Assembly: GCA_903772945.1 (NCBI GenBank)
Contig: CAICTM010000911.1
Coordinates: 1 to 42,912, forward strand
Reading direction: 5' to 3'
Origin: Seminavis robusta
Lineage: Eukaryota > Bacillariophyta > Bacillariophyceae > Naviculales > Naviculaceae
Length of the DNA: 42,912 nt
The notes beneath the pieces were generated by a model. The model ran no database searches. It was not told the origin of the DNA and worked only from the letters and a program-made list of their open reading frames with translations. Shown here in pieces: positions 10,988-21,723 of the stretch. Position numbers and translations under genes: made by a program. Positions within the stretch are counted from its first letter, which is position 1. Every line of letters starts with the position of its first letter.

Positions 10988-11031
10988 GAAAGCCATCCCT
11001 CATTCAGAGTATGGAGTGCGGGATGGCTTTC
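10988..11031. repeat. Hairpin within TIR element
   Basis: GAAAGCCATCCC (10988-10999) and GGGATGGCTTTC (11020-11031) are perfect inverted copies around a 20-nt loop, and weaker pairing (GAGAAT... with ...ATTTCTC) extends the stem. No poly-T tract follows that would indicate a pol III or bacterial-type terminator; function unknown. Confidence 0.8.
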
Positions 11032-11498
11032 ATTTCTCGCCTTTGACTGAATGATACGGTAGTAGAGGTGCAAACGAGAAGAGAGAGTGTCGCAATGGTG
11101 TGTTTTGAGTCTTGTTATCTCAGTCTTGTTATCTCAAAAAAGTAATCAATTCTATTAAGTCTTCTATTAAGTCTTTTGTTTGAGTCCTTTAAATCCACCT
11201 TGCTGATAGAATATTGGTAGCCCACCAAGCGATCACTTTTGTTAAATCATTTTTGAGGCCTTATAAGTGCAGCACCCTGCAATGGATTTAGTCGCAGTGT
11301 TTGTTTAGTCGCCAGGGTAGACACCACATTTTGACTAAAAACTCGACTAAATTGTTTAGTCCGAGATTTAGTCATCTGCTGGTAGACACCACCATTACTA
11401 AAGGATAATGACTAAATCTTGAACTAAACAACCACCTAAAGGATTCCTTTAGTCGCTACTTTAGTCCCTCCGGTAGAGAGCGGCCTCAAGAATCCATG

Positions 11499-11560
11499 CT
11501 TGGCACATTCCAGGGGTGGCCGGAAGTCGAGAAAAGGACCAGAGCGGGGGGTGCGTGGGA
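11499..11560 (+). repeat. Direct repeat, right copy
   Basis: Second copy of the blocks at 10271-10337 (CTTGGCACATTCCAG, GGAAGTCGAGAAAAGGACCAG, GGGGGGTGCGTGGGA), starting immediately outside the right end of the TIR element. Confidence 0.75.
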
Positions 11561-11565
11561 ACAAT

Positions 11566-11652
11566 CGAATCGAATCTTCAATCAGAGTGACGAGTCGAGT
11601 GACGAGTCGAATCAGAATCGAATTGAATCGAATCAGAATCAATCGATCCAAG
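11566..11652. repeat. Low-complexity (GAATC)n / GAGTC tract
   Basis: Irregular pentanucleotide repetition of AATCG/GAATC with interspersed GACGAGTC units. No coding sense. Confidence 0.7.
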
Positions 11653-11794
11653 GCTGGAGAAGACAGGGACGAAACGTCCTCAATCCGCCGTCATTGCTGA
11701 TCTTTCGACTTTGTCCATCTTCAGCTCCATCATTGTTGTTGTCAGTCACCACGCCAAACCTTCCAGTCTAAGTCCGCTCTTTCTAGCTAGAGTG

Positions 11795-11979
11795 ATCTGC
11801 GCATTAAGACCCACCACAGATTAAGACTATCCTAATAAATAGAGGTATGTACGTAGGATCCTACGTAGACTCAGTACCAGAGCCTTGGAGGTGCTTCCTA
11901 AGGGGCCACGTAGGATCTTACAGGATCCTCCACGTAGGATCCTACGTAGATCAGTACCGTGGAGTCTTAATATGCAGAT
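11795..11979. mobile_element. MITE-like palindromic element, 185 bp
   Basis: The outer arms ATCTGCGCATTAAGACCC (from 11795) and GAGTCTTAATATGCAGAT (to 11979) are inverted copies with a few mismatches. Inside are two copies of the perfect 18-bp palindrome TACGTAGGATCCTACGTA (about 11849 and 11931), each followed by AGA(C)TCAGTACC, plus partial copies between them. The element is too short to encode anything. I see no clear target-site duplication. Confidence 0.6.
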
Positions 11980-12216
11980 GAAAAGAATTCGTGTCAAAAG
12001 TGAGGATAATTTCAACTGCTCATAACTCCACCAATAAGTACACTGTGAGGTTGCGAATTTTGTGGCATACTGAACTACATGTGTTCTATCGATTCCCCTC
12101 TTTACATGTACTATATTTGATATACAGCCCTGAAGATAATATTGCGCGAAACGGTCGGTCTTAAAGGCCAGATCACTCTAGTCTAGTCGCTCTTCCAGCA
12201 GCCTCATTTTGCCATC

Positions 12217-13978
12217 ATGTCCTCTCTGCCAAGTAAGAAACAGAAGTTGTCCCCTCCTCCTCCCATGGTAGATTTCTTGGGTGAAAAGGACGTTTGGGTG
12301 AACGAGATTCTGCCCTGCCTAGGCATGGGACAATATGCCTTTGTGGGTGCCGCCTGCAAGAAACTCAATCAGCTCTACTAGGCATTTTGTGAGACTGTGG
12401 ACAAGCCGCCTCGTGTCAGAGTGCCGGAAATGTGGAAGTGGCCTCAGCCCTCAACGAGCACAGACACTTTCATCAGCACTGCTCTCCACAATCTATCCTG
12501 TGCTGAATACTGGAAACAAAGTGTCACAGCCAGTCGAGAACTCTACTACCGTCGAGTGTGCAGCCAAATTGCTAAAGCTGGGGATCTGTCTCTCCTTCAA
12601 TGGGCCCATCGAAAAGGATTGCCTTGGTCCAAAGACACCTGCGAGATAGCCGCCAAGCACGGCCGTCTGGATTGCCTAAAATTTGCCCATGAACATGGCT
12701 CCCCGTGGGACACTGAAACATGTAAAAATGCTGCCAAGAATGGCCATTTAGACACCCTACAATATGCCCACAAAAATGGCTGTGAATGGGGTGAAGACAC
12801 ATGCAGCAAAGCTGCCAAGAATGGCCACTTGGAAATCCTGAAGTATGCTCATGAAAATTGCTGTCCCTGGGATGTGTCCACCTGTGAAAATGCTGCTGAG
12901 AATGGCCATATTGATATACTGAAGTATGCCCATGAAAAGGGCTGTCCATGGGATGAAGATACATGTGGCCATGCTGCTATTGGTGGCCATTTCGAAATTC
13001 TACAGTATCTCCGAGCAGAGGGCTGTCCATGGGATGGCACCACGTGTCACTATGCTGCTGAGAATGGCCACCTGGAAATCCTAAAATACGCCCGGGAAAA
13101 TGGCTGTGAATGGGATGAAAACACAACCTGCCATGCTGCTAAAAATGGTCATTTTGAAATCCTGAAGTACGCCCGTGAAAATGGCTGCGAATGGGATGAA
13201 GACACAACCCGCCATGCTGCTGAGAATGGCCACATGGAATGTGTGAGATATGCCCATGAAAATGGCTGTCCTTGGGTGTGAGACTGCCAGGCTGCAAGGG
13301 TAGCTATAAATTTCATTGTGAAGTATGCCCAGGAGAATGGCTGTCCGTGGGATGAGTGGACTTGCTGTGCGGCTGCAAGCAATGGCCATATTGAATGCTG
13401 AAGTATGCCCACGAAAATGGCTGTGAATGGGATGAAGACACAACCCGCAATGCTGCTGAATGTGGCCATTTTGAAATCTTGAAGTATGCCCATGAAAATG
13501 GCTGTCCCTGGGATGGTGAGACCTGTGAAAAAGCTGCCCAAAATGGACATTTGAAATTGCTGAAATATGCACAATGAAATGGATGCCCATGGGGAGGCAC
13601 ATGTGGATATGCAGCTGCCCGTGGCCATTTTGAAATCCTCAAGTATGCTCATGAAAATGGCAGTTTGTTGGATGACACATGCAATGTGCTGCTTGTGGTG
13701 GCCATTTGAAATCCTGAAATATGCCCGTGAACATGGTTGTGATGGGAACATCGGCGCGCTGCAATACGGACTTGGAAATCCTAAAATTTGCACGGGAAAA
13801 TGGTTGCCGCTGGAATTCTTCGACCTGCCTTGAAGCTGCCAGGAATGGACATTTTGAGGAACTGAAGTGGGCTTGTGAGAATGGATGCCCATGGGATCCT
13901 GAGGTGTGCGATCTAGCTGTGCAAAAGGGTTATGTGGACATATTGAACTGGGCTCGAGAGATTGGTGCCTGTGATTAA
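12217..13978 (+). pseudogene. Ankyrin-like 27-residue repeat protein, disrupted
   Basis: An ATG at 12217 starts an F-box-like N-terminal segment (KDVWVNEILPCLG, then AFVGAACKKLNQLY), which meets an in-frame TAG at 12379 and continues in the same frame from there. About 17-18 repeats of a 27-residue unit follow, of the form C..AA.NGHLEILKYARENG then CPWDEDT. This is the ankyrin-like repeat family expanded in diatoms and giant viruses. Besides the TAG, a TGA occurs at 13279, a one-base deletion near 13400, a TGA at 13575, and frame changes near 13690 and 13770; the trace ends at a TAA at 13976-13978. So many breaks make a pseudogene likely. The repeats normally mediate protein binding, and with an F-box-like start an intact relative might select substrates for ubiquitination (inference). 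Confidence 0.82.
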
Positions 13979-14945
13979 ACGCATGTTAGTGATATCGGTA
14001 CACTCCTCACTCACACTTAAGATAAGTGGGTTTAAGATACCGAGTACTCCACTTTTTCGAAATGTTTAGATAACCCGGACACTCAAATTTCCCAAACCAG
14101 TAAGATAAGCTACGAGTACTGAGGTCTCAAATCCTAAGCTAATACTAAGACTATGCGGGGATTGAATGCAGCTAGTACCCACTATCTACCACATCACCAT
14201 CTACATCCAAGTACTCCATATCCGCATCTTTGGGTGCCTCCCGACCACGAAATCTTTGGTTTCATCAATTTTAGCTTTGCACCTTTGCCTTTTTGAGCTT
14301 TGGTGGTGGCTCCTCACTGTCTCAGGGCATGGTTAGTAGCAGGGTATGTAATAAAAGCTTCTACCAGGTAGTGGCCATAAGATATGAAAGATACTGAGAT
14401 TGTGCTGCTAGTAAGAATTAACTCAGTGTTGCTGTAGCTGAATAGGTTAAGATACCTCCAGTACTGGACCAAGAATAGAGTTATCTTATTGATGAGGTTG
14501 GAGTGTAGTGTAAATAGTCAGTCACATTTTCTTGTCATCCTGTTTCTGCTCTGTCTCCACGAGTGAGCCTAGCCTGTCCATTTGGACATCCTGAAGTGTG
14601 CACACGCATGCCGATGCTGAATTGATGGAGCCCTTCCGGAGATCAAGGCTCAAGTCGAGGAGTGGTGGGAGCGAGGGTCCTGTGAAATCCAACCAAGGAC
14701 AGAGAGGATCTTCTCTTGGGACCGAGGCTGAGTACAGTACCATACAGACCCTCACGGACCCAAATCAGCGAGCCCATGTATATCTTCATGTAGCAATCCA
14801 CTATACTACCGTACAGGACACTTCCGGACCCAGTTGGAAGAATTCATTGAGATTCCATGCTTATGCCAGCTAGATTCCACCCTATGGACGCTACAGTATG
14901 GCTACCGTATCCCGCACGGCACCGTACCGTTAGATGATACTACCA
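13979..14945. other. Intergenic, convergent
   Basis: No gene is visible between the ankyrin-like pseudogene and the end of the HECT ligase gene. The only notable item is a roughly 30-bp segment near 14615-14646 (TGATGGAGCCCTTCCGGAGA core) that also occurs at about 10506-10537. Confidence 0.45.
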
Positions 14946-17900
14946 CTACTCCAAGCCGAATCCTTCGCACTCGACAATCGCTCGACCAAGGAGCTCCGAT
15001 AACTTCTCGTCCGTGCCGTAGTCTGGCAAGATCAGAGTGTTGAAACAGGTGTGTGTTGTCGGCAGTTGTTGCGAGTCCGGACCAGCTCGTTGGATTTTGA
15101 AATTGAGACCTCCCAATCCTCCAATCGGGGCTTTGGGTGATCCTGTCGCGAACTTCAAAAAGTTGGTTTGGGATTCCAGATCCATGCTCTTGACAAAACG
15201 CCACAAGCACTTGACTGTCTCCGAATTCTCGTCATAGCCACCTTCGTACGTGGTATTCGCTTCCAACGCATCGAAATCGAGCTCTGGAGAGCCAACCACG
15301 AGCAACTCTACTTCATCAGGGCGGCACAGTCCGATGCTTGATCCTTCCAGTACTCGGAGAACCCCTGTCTCAAAGGAGGTCCACTGAGGATAGATTGAAT
15401 CCACAAGGAGCCAAGAGACATACAACCTCACATATTCCTCTTTGTTCTCACTTGTCACTGGGATCCCTGAGCCTCCTGGTTTCAGCTCGCGCTTCTGTTC
15501 TTCTCCTAGATCATCAGTCCACGTGACCTCAAAGGAAAGACAGAATATGTCCTCCACATCGTCCCCTTCGTAGTCCAAGACCTGCTGGAAGCTACGCTTC
15601 AGCTCAAGATCAAACATGTCCTCCAAACCCAGGGGGAAACCCAAAAGCTTGCGATAGACTGCCATTGGAAAGTTGACGTCCAACAGAACGGAGTTGTACA
15701 AAGCCAAACCAACCAGGATTCCGGTAAGCTCATAGCGCACATCTTCCCACAGATTGTTGCTGTTAAACCAAGTGGTATTGTTTTCATCTGAGACCCACAT
15801 AGAAGTGTTGACGTCAAAGAGCTCCTCACTGAGAACAGAACAAAGGGTTTGTTAGTAGGCAAAATAATCTGGGCATCTTGTCACGCGGTGTGCTCCTTTC
15901 GTACCTGAGCAATTGAAAGAACTCTTTGGTCACGCCTCCAGCATCCACTCCTTCCTCGCCACGGAATTTGACCCTCAGAGATTTCCTAAGATCAGATGGC
16001 TTGGCCTTGTTGATGGCAGCAAACGTCTGCTTCAGCATGTCATCACGATCAATTTCCAGCTTGAAAAACGCATCGACACTGACTTCACCCGTTGCAAGAT
16101 TCAGAGCCGCACCGTCACTGTAGGCGGCTTTGAACATCTCTATTTGATTTTCCATTTTTAGCAGATTGCGCTTGGTACCGGGTGAAAACAGGAATGGGCT
16201 CTCGCAAATATAGAATTGGGTCACCCCCTGTGGCGATTCGCGCGCCTTCTTCAGCATGGACAAATCGTGGTATAACGCCTCCACTGGGATTTTATCAAAG
16301 ACGGTGCAAGTAAAGTCTTCAGGTTTCGCAATGCCAAGACGCTCAGAGGCATTGTACAACCACTGTAGAACCGATACAATGAGGGGAACTGCGCCAACCG
16401 ACATACTTGTGTGCATCACTTGATCTGAATCCACTGTCACTCTGCAACTCTTCTCGAGCTGGAACAGGAGAGGTTTGACAAGATTCTGGATGTAGAGTTC
16501 GCTGTTGTAAAGGGATGTGGCCCATTTCAGGAATGCCTGGTAACCTTCGAAGGGCAATGACAAAATGGTCTCCATAAGGCTGGAGATCAAGGTACCACGA
16601 CTGTCGAATTTCTCAAAGATGGACTGTTCGTCGTTATCAAGTTGCGGGGGTCGATCAAAGAATCGAATGTACACCAGTAAGCATCGAACTGCCTCTGGAT
16701 AGATCATTCTCCCGTGATCAGGATCCTCGGGCAGGAGAGAGTCGAGACCTTTTTGGATCCCTCTTTCCATGGCGGCCAGCAAGGTTCGCTGCGTTGCAGT
16801 ATCTGTTCCGGAAATGGACATGAGTTTCGTATACATATTGTTGAGTTCGCTCGGTCCAAAGAAAAGACTGTTCATAACAGCAGGATTCTGCAACAATTCT
16901 TCCGTCCTCTTTGAAATCTCTGCAGCTGCTGTCAACTCATGACTCCCGCCGTGGCGAGGTGCCACCAAACTGCCACGTTTGCTCTCCAGAGCAAGAGAGT
17001 CCACAAGCTCGTCGAGGTTTTTGGCGACGCGCACAGTTAACTCATTGGTGCTGTTGATGGCTTTGTTGCTGCTGCTGATTTCATTTGTGAGTAAATTGTT
17101 GACATTATTGTTGTTTCCTGTAAGGGAGAAGAAACGTCGAACAGTGCTGCCACGCGGGGTGACCGCTCCTTGAGCGATCGCAATGGCATTCCCCTCTCCA
17201 CCAGCCGCAATGCTCAGAATACCTTTTCCACGTAATACGCAGCGTGGGTTGTCGTCGTGATGCCCCATGTGCCAAACGTCGCCGTGATTGTCCAGCAGCA
17301 GATTGTAGGAGGATCCTGCTTCAGCCGTAACAAACAAGGAAGGGCTTCCATCTGGGTGATTGACAGCTTGGGCTGGACATGGTGCTTCGTCTTTTGTATT
17401 GCCATACACCAAAAGTCGACCCGATCGTGTCACTAGCACAGTGTGATTTAACCCACAAGCGGCTTGGCATATTGCCACGTCGTCGGCGATGGACATGACG
17501 GATTCAGAGACAGGATGTTGCGGAGCCAAGATGAGATTGTTGTTTGGTTGCCACTTGTTGGCCCAGTTTCGAAACGGATGCTTTTTGCGGGGCTGGGTTG
17601 AATTGGACGAACATGTGGTCAAGGAGGACCGAAGCGCATTGCTCTTGGTGGTATCTGTTGTGTCCGGCAATTGCATTTCTACTGGCACAGAGAAACAGTT
17701 GGGGTAGGACCTTCCGCAGCACATTGAATCGTTGACTCCCCATGCAAATGCAGTGCCATTACTGGTTAGAACGACGGCGTGGTTGTGCCCTGCCGCAACA
17801 AAGACCAGAGGCAAGCCAATCAATGCAGGAATCGACGCCGGCACTGGACTACCATGTGGGGCAATATAATCGACACCACATGCCAAGACGCACATTCGGT

Positions 17901-19173
17901 TCGTCAAGACCAATGTGAAGTAGTGTCCACAGGCCACAGCCGCGGCTTGATGAGACGCCAACATCATGGCTTGAGGAGCGCAGAAATCAGCCGGTGTTTT
18001 ATTCCGATGTCCCAGTTGCCCTTGTTGATTGGATCCCCATGACAAGACAGCTCCATTGGCTGTAACAGCGGCGGTATGATCCAATCCACAGCTCACTTGC
18101 AAAATGGTTTGGCTCATTAATGCTCCTTCCAATCGACTTGGTTTGGGGCAAGCTGCGACACTCAATCCAAGACACCCCTTTTCGTTCTTGCCACAGACGT
18201 ACACACCTCCACTTTGGGTGACACATGCCGTGTGATGTTCTCCCATGGCCACGCTCACAATCGCCGGTGCCCCAGCCCGCCCCAGGCGAGACGTTTTTTC
18301 TAGTTTGGACGAGGGTGGGTCTGTCCTTGGACTATCGTCATCGTGCAAGGAGAGCAATCCATCGAGTCCCCAGGAATAAATTTGACTTCCAGGCAAGCCC
18401 TGCTCTGGTTCTTGTTGTTGGGACGACGGTGAGAGAGCAACCTCTACTGCTTCAACCATCGAATCCTGCGACAAGACAGAGACAATGGAAGTGTTGAGGG
18501 TATTCTGACTCTGAGCTCTGGTCAGCAAAACTTTGGACGGTATGGTGGGAATTTCTGCCGTGTCATCATCCAGGTTGGTGTCTATTGTGTTGCTGCTTGG
18601 ACTGGTTGTAGATTCTCGTATTGTTGTCCGAGCCCGTTTGGAGGCTTGTTCGTGGAGTTCTCTTGAAAACAGCTCATCCTCTTCACCCTCCACTATAACA
18701 CCACTGTCGTTATTAGTAGTACCTCCTGGAACTGTAGCAGACGTTGGATTCAAATTTCCAATACTTCTGGCTCGACTGGCCATCAAAATGGAGGATGCCC
18801 GTGGAGAGTTCCTCGGCAGTGATTGCACGGGAAGTGATTGTGTTGGCCGTGTGGCGTTGGCGGCTCCTCTGCGCGGGTTGGAGGGCAATTGCCTGGTAGA
18901 CTGGGCGTGTTGGGATTGTCGCACTACTTCCAGAGGACGTCGCGAAGAGTGGGCCAGCCGCGCTGTCGACAACCGTTCTCGCAAACGTCGATTGGCGCTG
19001 TTCGTGCTGTTACTGAGGGCTTCATCAATCCGCCTCCCCAAATTGGAAAGTCCCGAAGCAATCGAATTGAACACGGCTCGGCCTCGATTCAGATGTGGCG
19101 CTTCAAGAGACGCTTCCAAATTGGTCAGCTCGGCATTGAGCTCTTCCGCTTCAGATGGTGGTGGTTGTGTCAT
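14946..19173 (-). CDS. HERC-like E3 ubiquitin ligase: RCC1 repeats plus HECT domain
   Basis: Exon 1 is 19173-15905 and exon 2 is 15828-14946, joined across a 76-bp GTACGA...TTCTCAG intron, giving 1383 residues. The N-terminal ~260 residues are Ser/Thr/Arg-rich and probably disordered. RCC1-type repeats follow at about 265-665 (IYSWGLDG, VYVCGKNEKGCLGL, VLSWGSNQQGQLG, AFAWGVND), predicting a beta-propeller. The HECT domain occupies roughly 1030-1383, with GGVTKEFFQLL interrupted by the intron, and ends HTCFNTLILPDYG (catalytic Cys1351) and CEGFGLE at the C-terminus. HECT enzymes carry ubiquitin on the Cys before passing it to substrates, so all parts for activity are present. Domain order matches small HERC proteins. 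ATG 19173 is the only Met codon in the upstream frame; further extension relies on TTG and enters the TIR element. A 1.5 kb TIR element begins 169 bp upstream, so its end may lie in the promoter. Confidence 0.94.
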
Positions 19174-19341
19174 CTTGTCTTGATGCTTTGTTTCGTGTTT
19201 TGATAAGAGAAGAGGAGAGATTACAAAGGTCTTGCTTGCTGTGGGAATGAGGGTGCTCCCTCTTCTTGTTGGAGGCAACCTCGACAGAAAGACGAAGAAA
19301 GTTGAGGCACGTTTCAACGGATCCCATATCCTTGGAGTATC

Positions 19342-20820
19342 GGGAAATGAGGCATTTGACGTCAATTTGAAATTTTGATGTCAATCCATGGAAGAAAGAT
19401 TCAATTTTGATTGGTTTTGACATTTTTTGATTTTTTGCAGTGTCAAAACGGGTCAACACCTGTCAACATCAAAATTGACAAATTGATGCAAATCAGCAAA
19501 ATCAACTTCAATCAGCATCAGTCAACACTGTCAATTCTTTTTTTGATTTTTTGAGGAATGTTTTGACTCAACACTGATCAATGTTGATCAAAATTGATCA
19601 ACATGGACAAATTGATGTTTTGATTTGATTATTTTGACCACAGAACCACCATGATGATCCAAACCTTCCTCTTCCAAGGAGCGACGCCTGCAGCCCATCT
19701 TTTGATACCTTTGTGATCGAATCGAACGGAGGACTTCCACAGGCTGATAATGCATGGCTACTACTACTATGGATTACAGGGCAGACGGCTCGATCCAATG
19801 AACGGACCGTACCATCGCTTCCTCTTCAGGAATGAAGCGTTCATCATGGTGGCTTCGTGAAAGCAGTCAGGAAGAAGATAGCAGTAGTAGAGAAGGCACA
19901 GTCAAGTTGAGCGAGTCATTGAAAGGCAACAGGATACACGCCAACTCGCACACACAGCACACAGAGGAGAATGGATCCTCCGATTGGATTCATCCATGTT
20001 AGTTCCTAGTATTCTGGTGGTGAGTTCAGTCCGGACTGCGTCGTACAGTATGCACAAGTCCTGGGCGACTGGTCTTTCGTACCATTCCTTTCATTAGATA
20101 GACACCCGCCTTATCGATCCTTTATCGACCAATCATAGCAGAGCTAGATCGTTCGTTCGTTTGGAAGAAGAATCGCTGATTGCTGATTCCCTTTGAAAAG
20201 TCAACAACGACCGAATGATCGAGCGACCGAAGTGTCATGGTTGATCCATAGAGTAGTAGCCGCTTGCTGCATCGGCTGTAGAGGCGTCATGATCAGTCCG
20301 TGAACGAGTCATCATCGTCGCTCAGAGCTGTGGAAGTAGTCATCAACCGAATCAGATCGAACCGATCCGTCGAACAGAAGAATCTCGCCGCCGCTTCCAC
20401 TGCCAGTCTGACTAACCAAACTATTGGAGCCTGTCATGGTGGAGTAGTAGTAGCCATGAAGCAAAGAGGAGTAGCGGCTGTAAACGAGGTAATACCATCA
20501 TCTTGATGGAGGGGTGGTACCAGTACTGTGGATCAGTCAAACTGTCAAGCAAACATCAAAATTGTTTCAAAGAAAACTGTCAAAATCCAATTGAGGATTT
20601 TTTGAGTCATTTAGAGTCAATCAAAGTCAAAATTGATCAATGTTGATCAGTTTGATATTTTGATGTCAACACTGACAAATTGATTCTTGTTGACATCAAT
20701 TGATCAAATTGATCTACATTGACAAATTGACGGTTTTGAGTCTTGTCAAAAGTGTTAGTAACCATCAATTGACAATAATGACATCAAAATGTCAATTTGA
20801 CATCAAATGCCTCATTTCCC
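19342..20820. mobile_element. Non-autonomous TIR element, TTGACA/TTGATCAA-rich
   Basis: The first 42 bp (19342-19383, beginning GGGAAATGAGGCATTTGA) match the reverse complement of 20779-20820 with three mismatches. Next to each end, several hundred AT-rich bases are packed with short words such as TGTCAA, TTGACA and TTGATCAA in both orientations. The centre (about 19650-20510) is of ordinary composition and contains no convincing open frame, so no transposase is encoded. Flanking target-site duplication is not clear. The element sits directly upstream of the HERC-like gene. Confidence 0.75.
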
Positions 20821-21723
20821 CTTGCTCCCTTCTGATGGCTTCAGGTCTCGAATCAGCCGTCAGCATTTTGGAGGGGATGCATTTTTACTGAGTGACTTGA
20901 CTCGTCACTCGACTCGGAGCTTCATCGGTTTGGAGACTGGAGGCGAAGGTCGGTACTTGATCAGTAGGAGCTTCAGTAGTACAAAGGAGAGGCAGTCAAT
21001 TAATGGAAGTGATGCTTAGGTTCCAAGATCCACGGAATTTCAACGAATAGCCTTGAATGGGCACAGGATATGCTAGCTGATTCTTTGAGTAAAATGTCAT
21101 TGGGGTTGTAAGAGCGGCTGAAGTCTTGGAGGCACTGAGTTTGGCTGATTTGGAACTGCTAGCTATCGTTGCATTTACTAACTAGCTAGCGTACCGGTAT
21201 CCGCTGCTCCTCCCCCGCTCAGGAAGTTGTTCTGTGCGTGCTTGATACGGCAAAGCCCATTGAACCAGATTCTCCAGCAGCCACAATGGTTTGCACTAGC
21301 CACACTAGCGTGCTGATTCGTTGCCTACAGTATCATGACCTTGTGCATGGTTTGATTCTTGGTGCAGGGTTCATGATGGTTTTTGTAGATCGTGGTGTGA
21401 CCAGGAAGACAGCTTTGGTATACCAGTGGTTGTGGTAAACATAGTTATTCATAGGAGTCTTTAGAGTTACTTTATACTAAACCCATATTTACCTCACCTA
21501 CCTATTAAAATCGCGATTAACAATTCGTGCATGCCGGTTCCACCAAATCAACTCCCGCTGAAAATCTTCACACGGTGCGGAATGATGATCGATCTGATGC
21601 CACCGGTACCCAATCGAATCTCACAAAACACCACAAACACAAACACAAACACAATCGCTAGAGCAAAACAAACCATACCTCATCTTTTAAAACACACATT
21701 ACACAATACTACTTGAACAGAAA
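20821..21723. other. Intergenic, upstream of amine oxidase
   Basis: No recognisable gene. The short frames here (under 70 codons) lack motifs. A CA-rich stretch (AACACAAACACAAACACA) near 21633-21651 lies in the probable 5' leader of the amine oxidase gene. Confidence 0.45.

Larger units (their letters stand above)
10588..11485. mobile_element. Non-autonomous TIR element with GACTAAA/TTTAGTC arrays
   Basis: The ends are inverted copies: GGCCGCTCTCTACCG then (G)AGGGACTAAAGTAGCGACTAA at 10588-10623, and the reverse complement at 11448-11485, differing by a single G. The 898-bp interior has no open frame of note, so it would depend on a transposase from elsewhere. Both subterminal zones are crowded with the heptamer GACTAAA or its complement (at least 16 near-copies) and with a GTGTCTACC/GGTAGACAC motif, typical of transposase-binding subterminal repeats. 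A 6-bp TCCATG sits 7 bp outside each end (10575-10580, 11493-11498) and may be a target-site duplication with slightly longer, degenerate termini. Two strong hairpins lie inside. Class and superfamily are not determinable. Confidence 0.75.

Noticed and set aside
13149..13892. Repetitive minus-strand frames of 170-250 codons
   Set aside because: Antisense of the ankyrin-like repeat DNA; their repetitiveness is inherited.
12600..13980. Possible CRISPR-like direct repeats
   Set aside because: The repetition is a protein-coding 81-bp unit, with no spacers.
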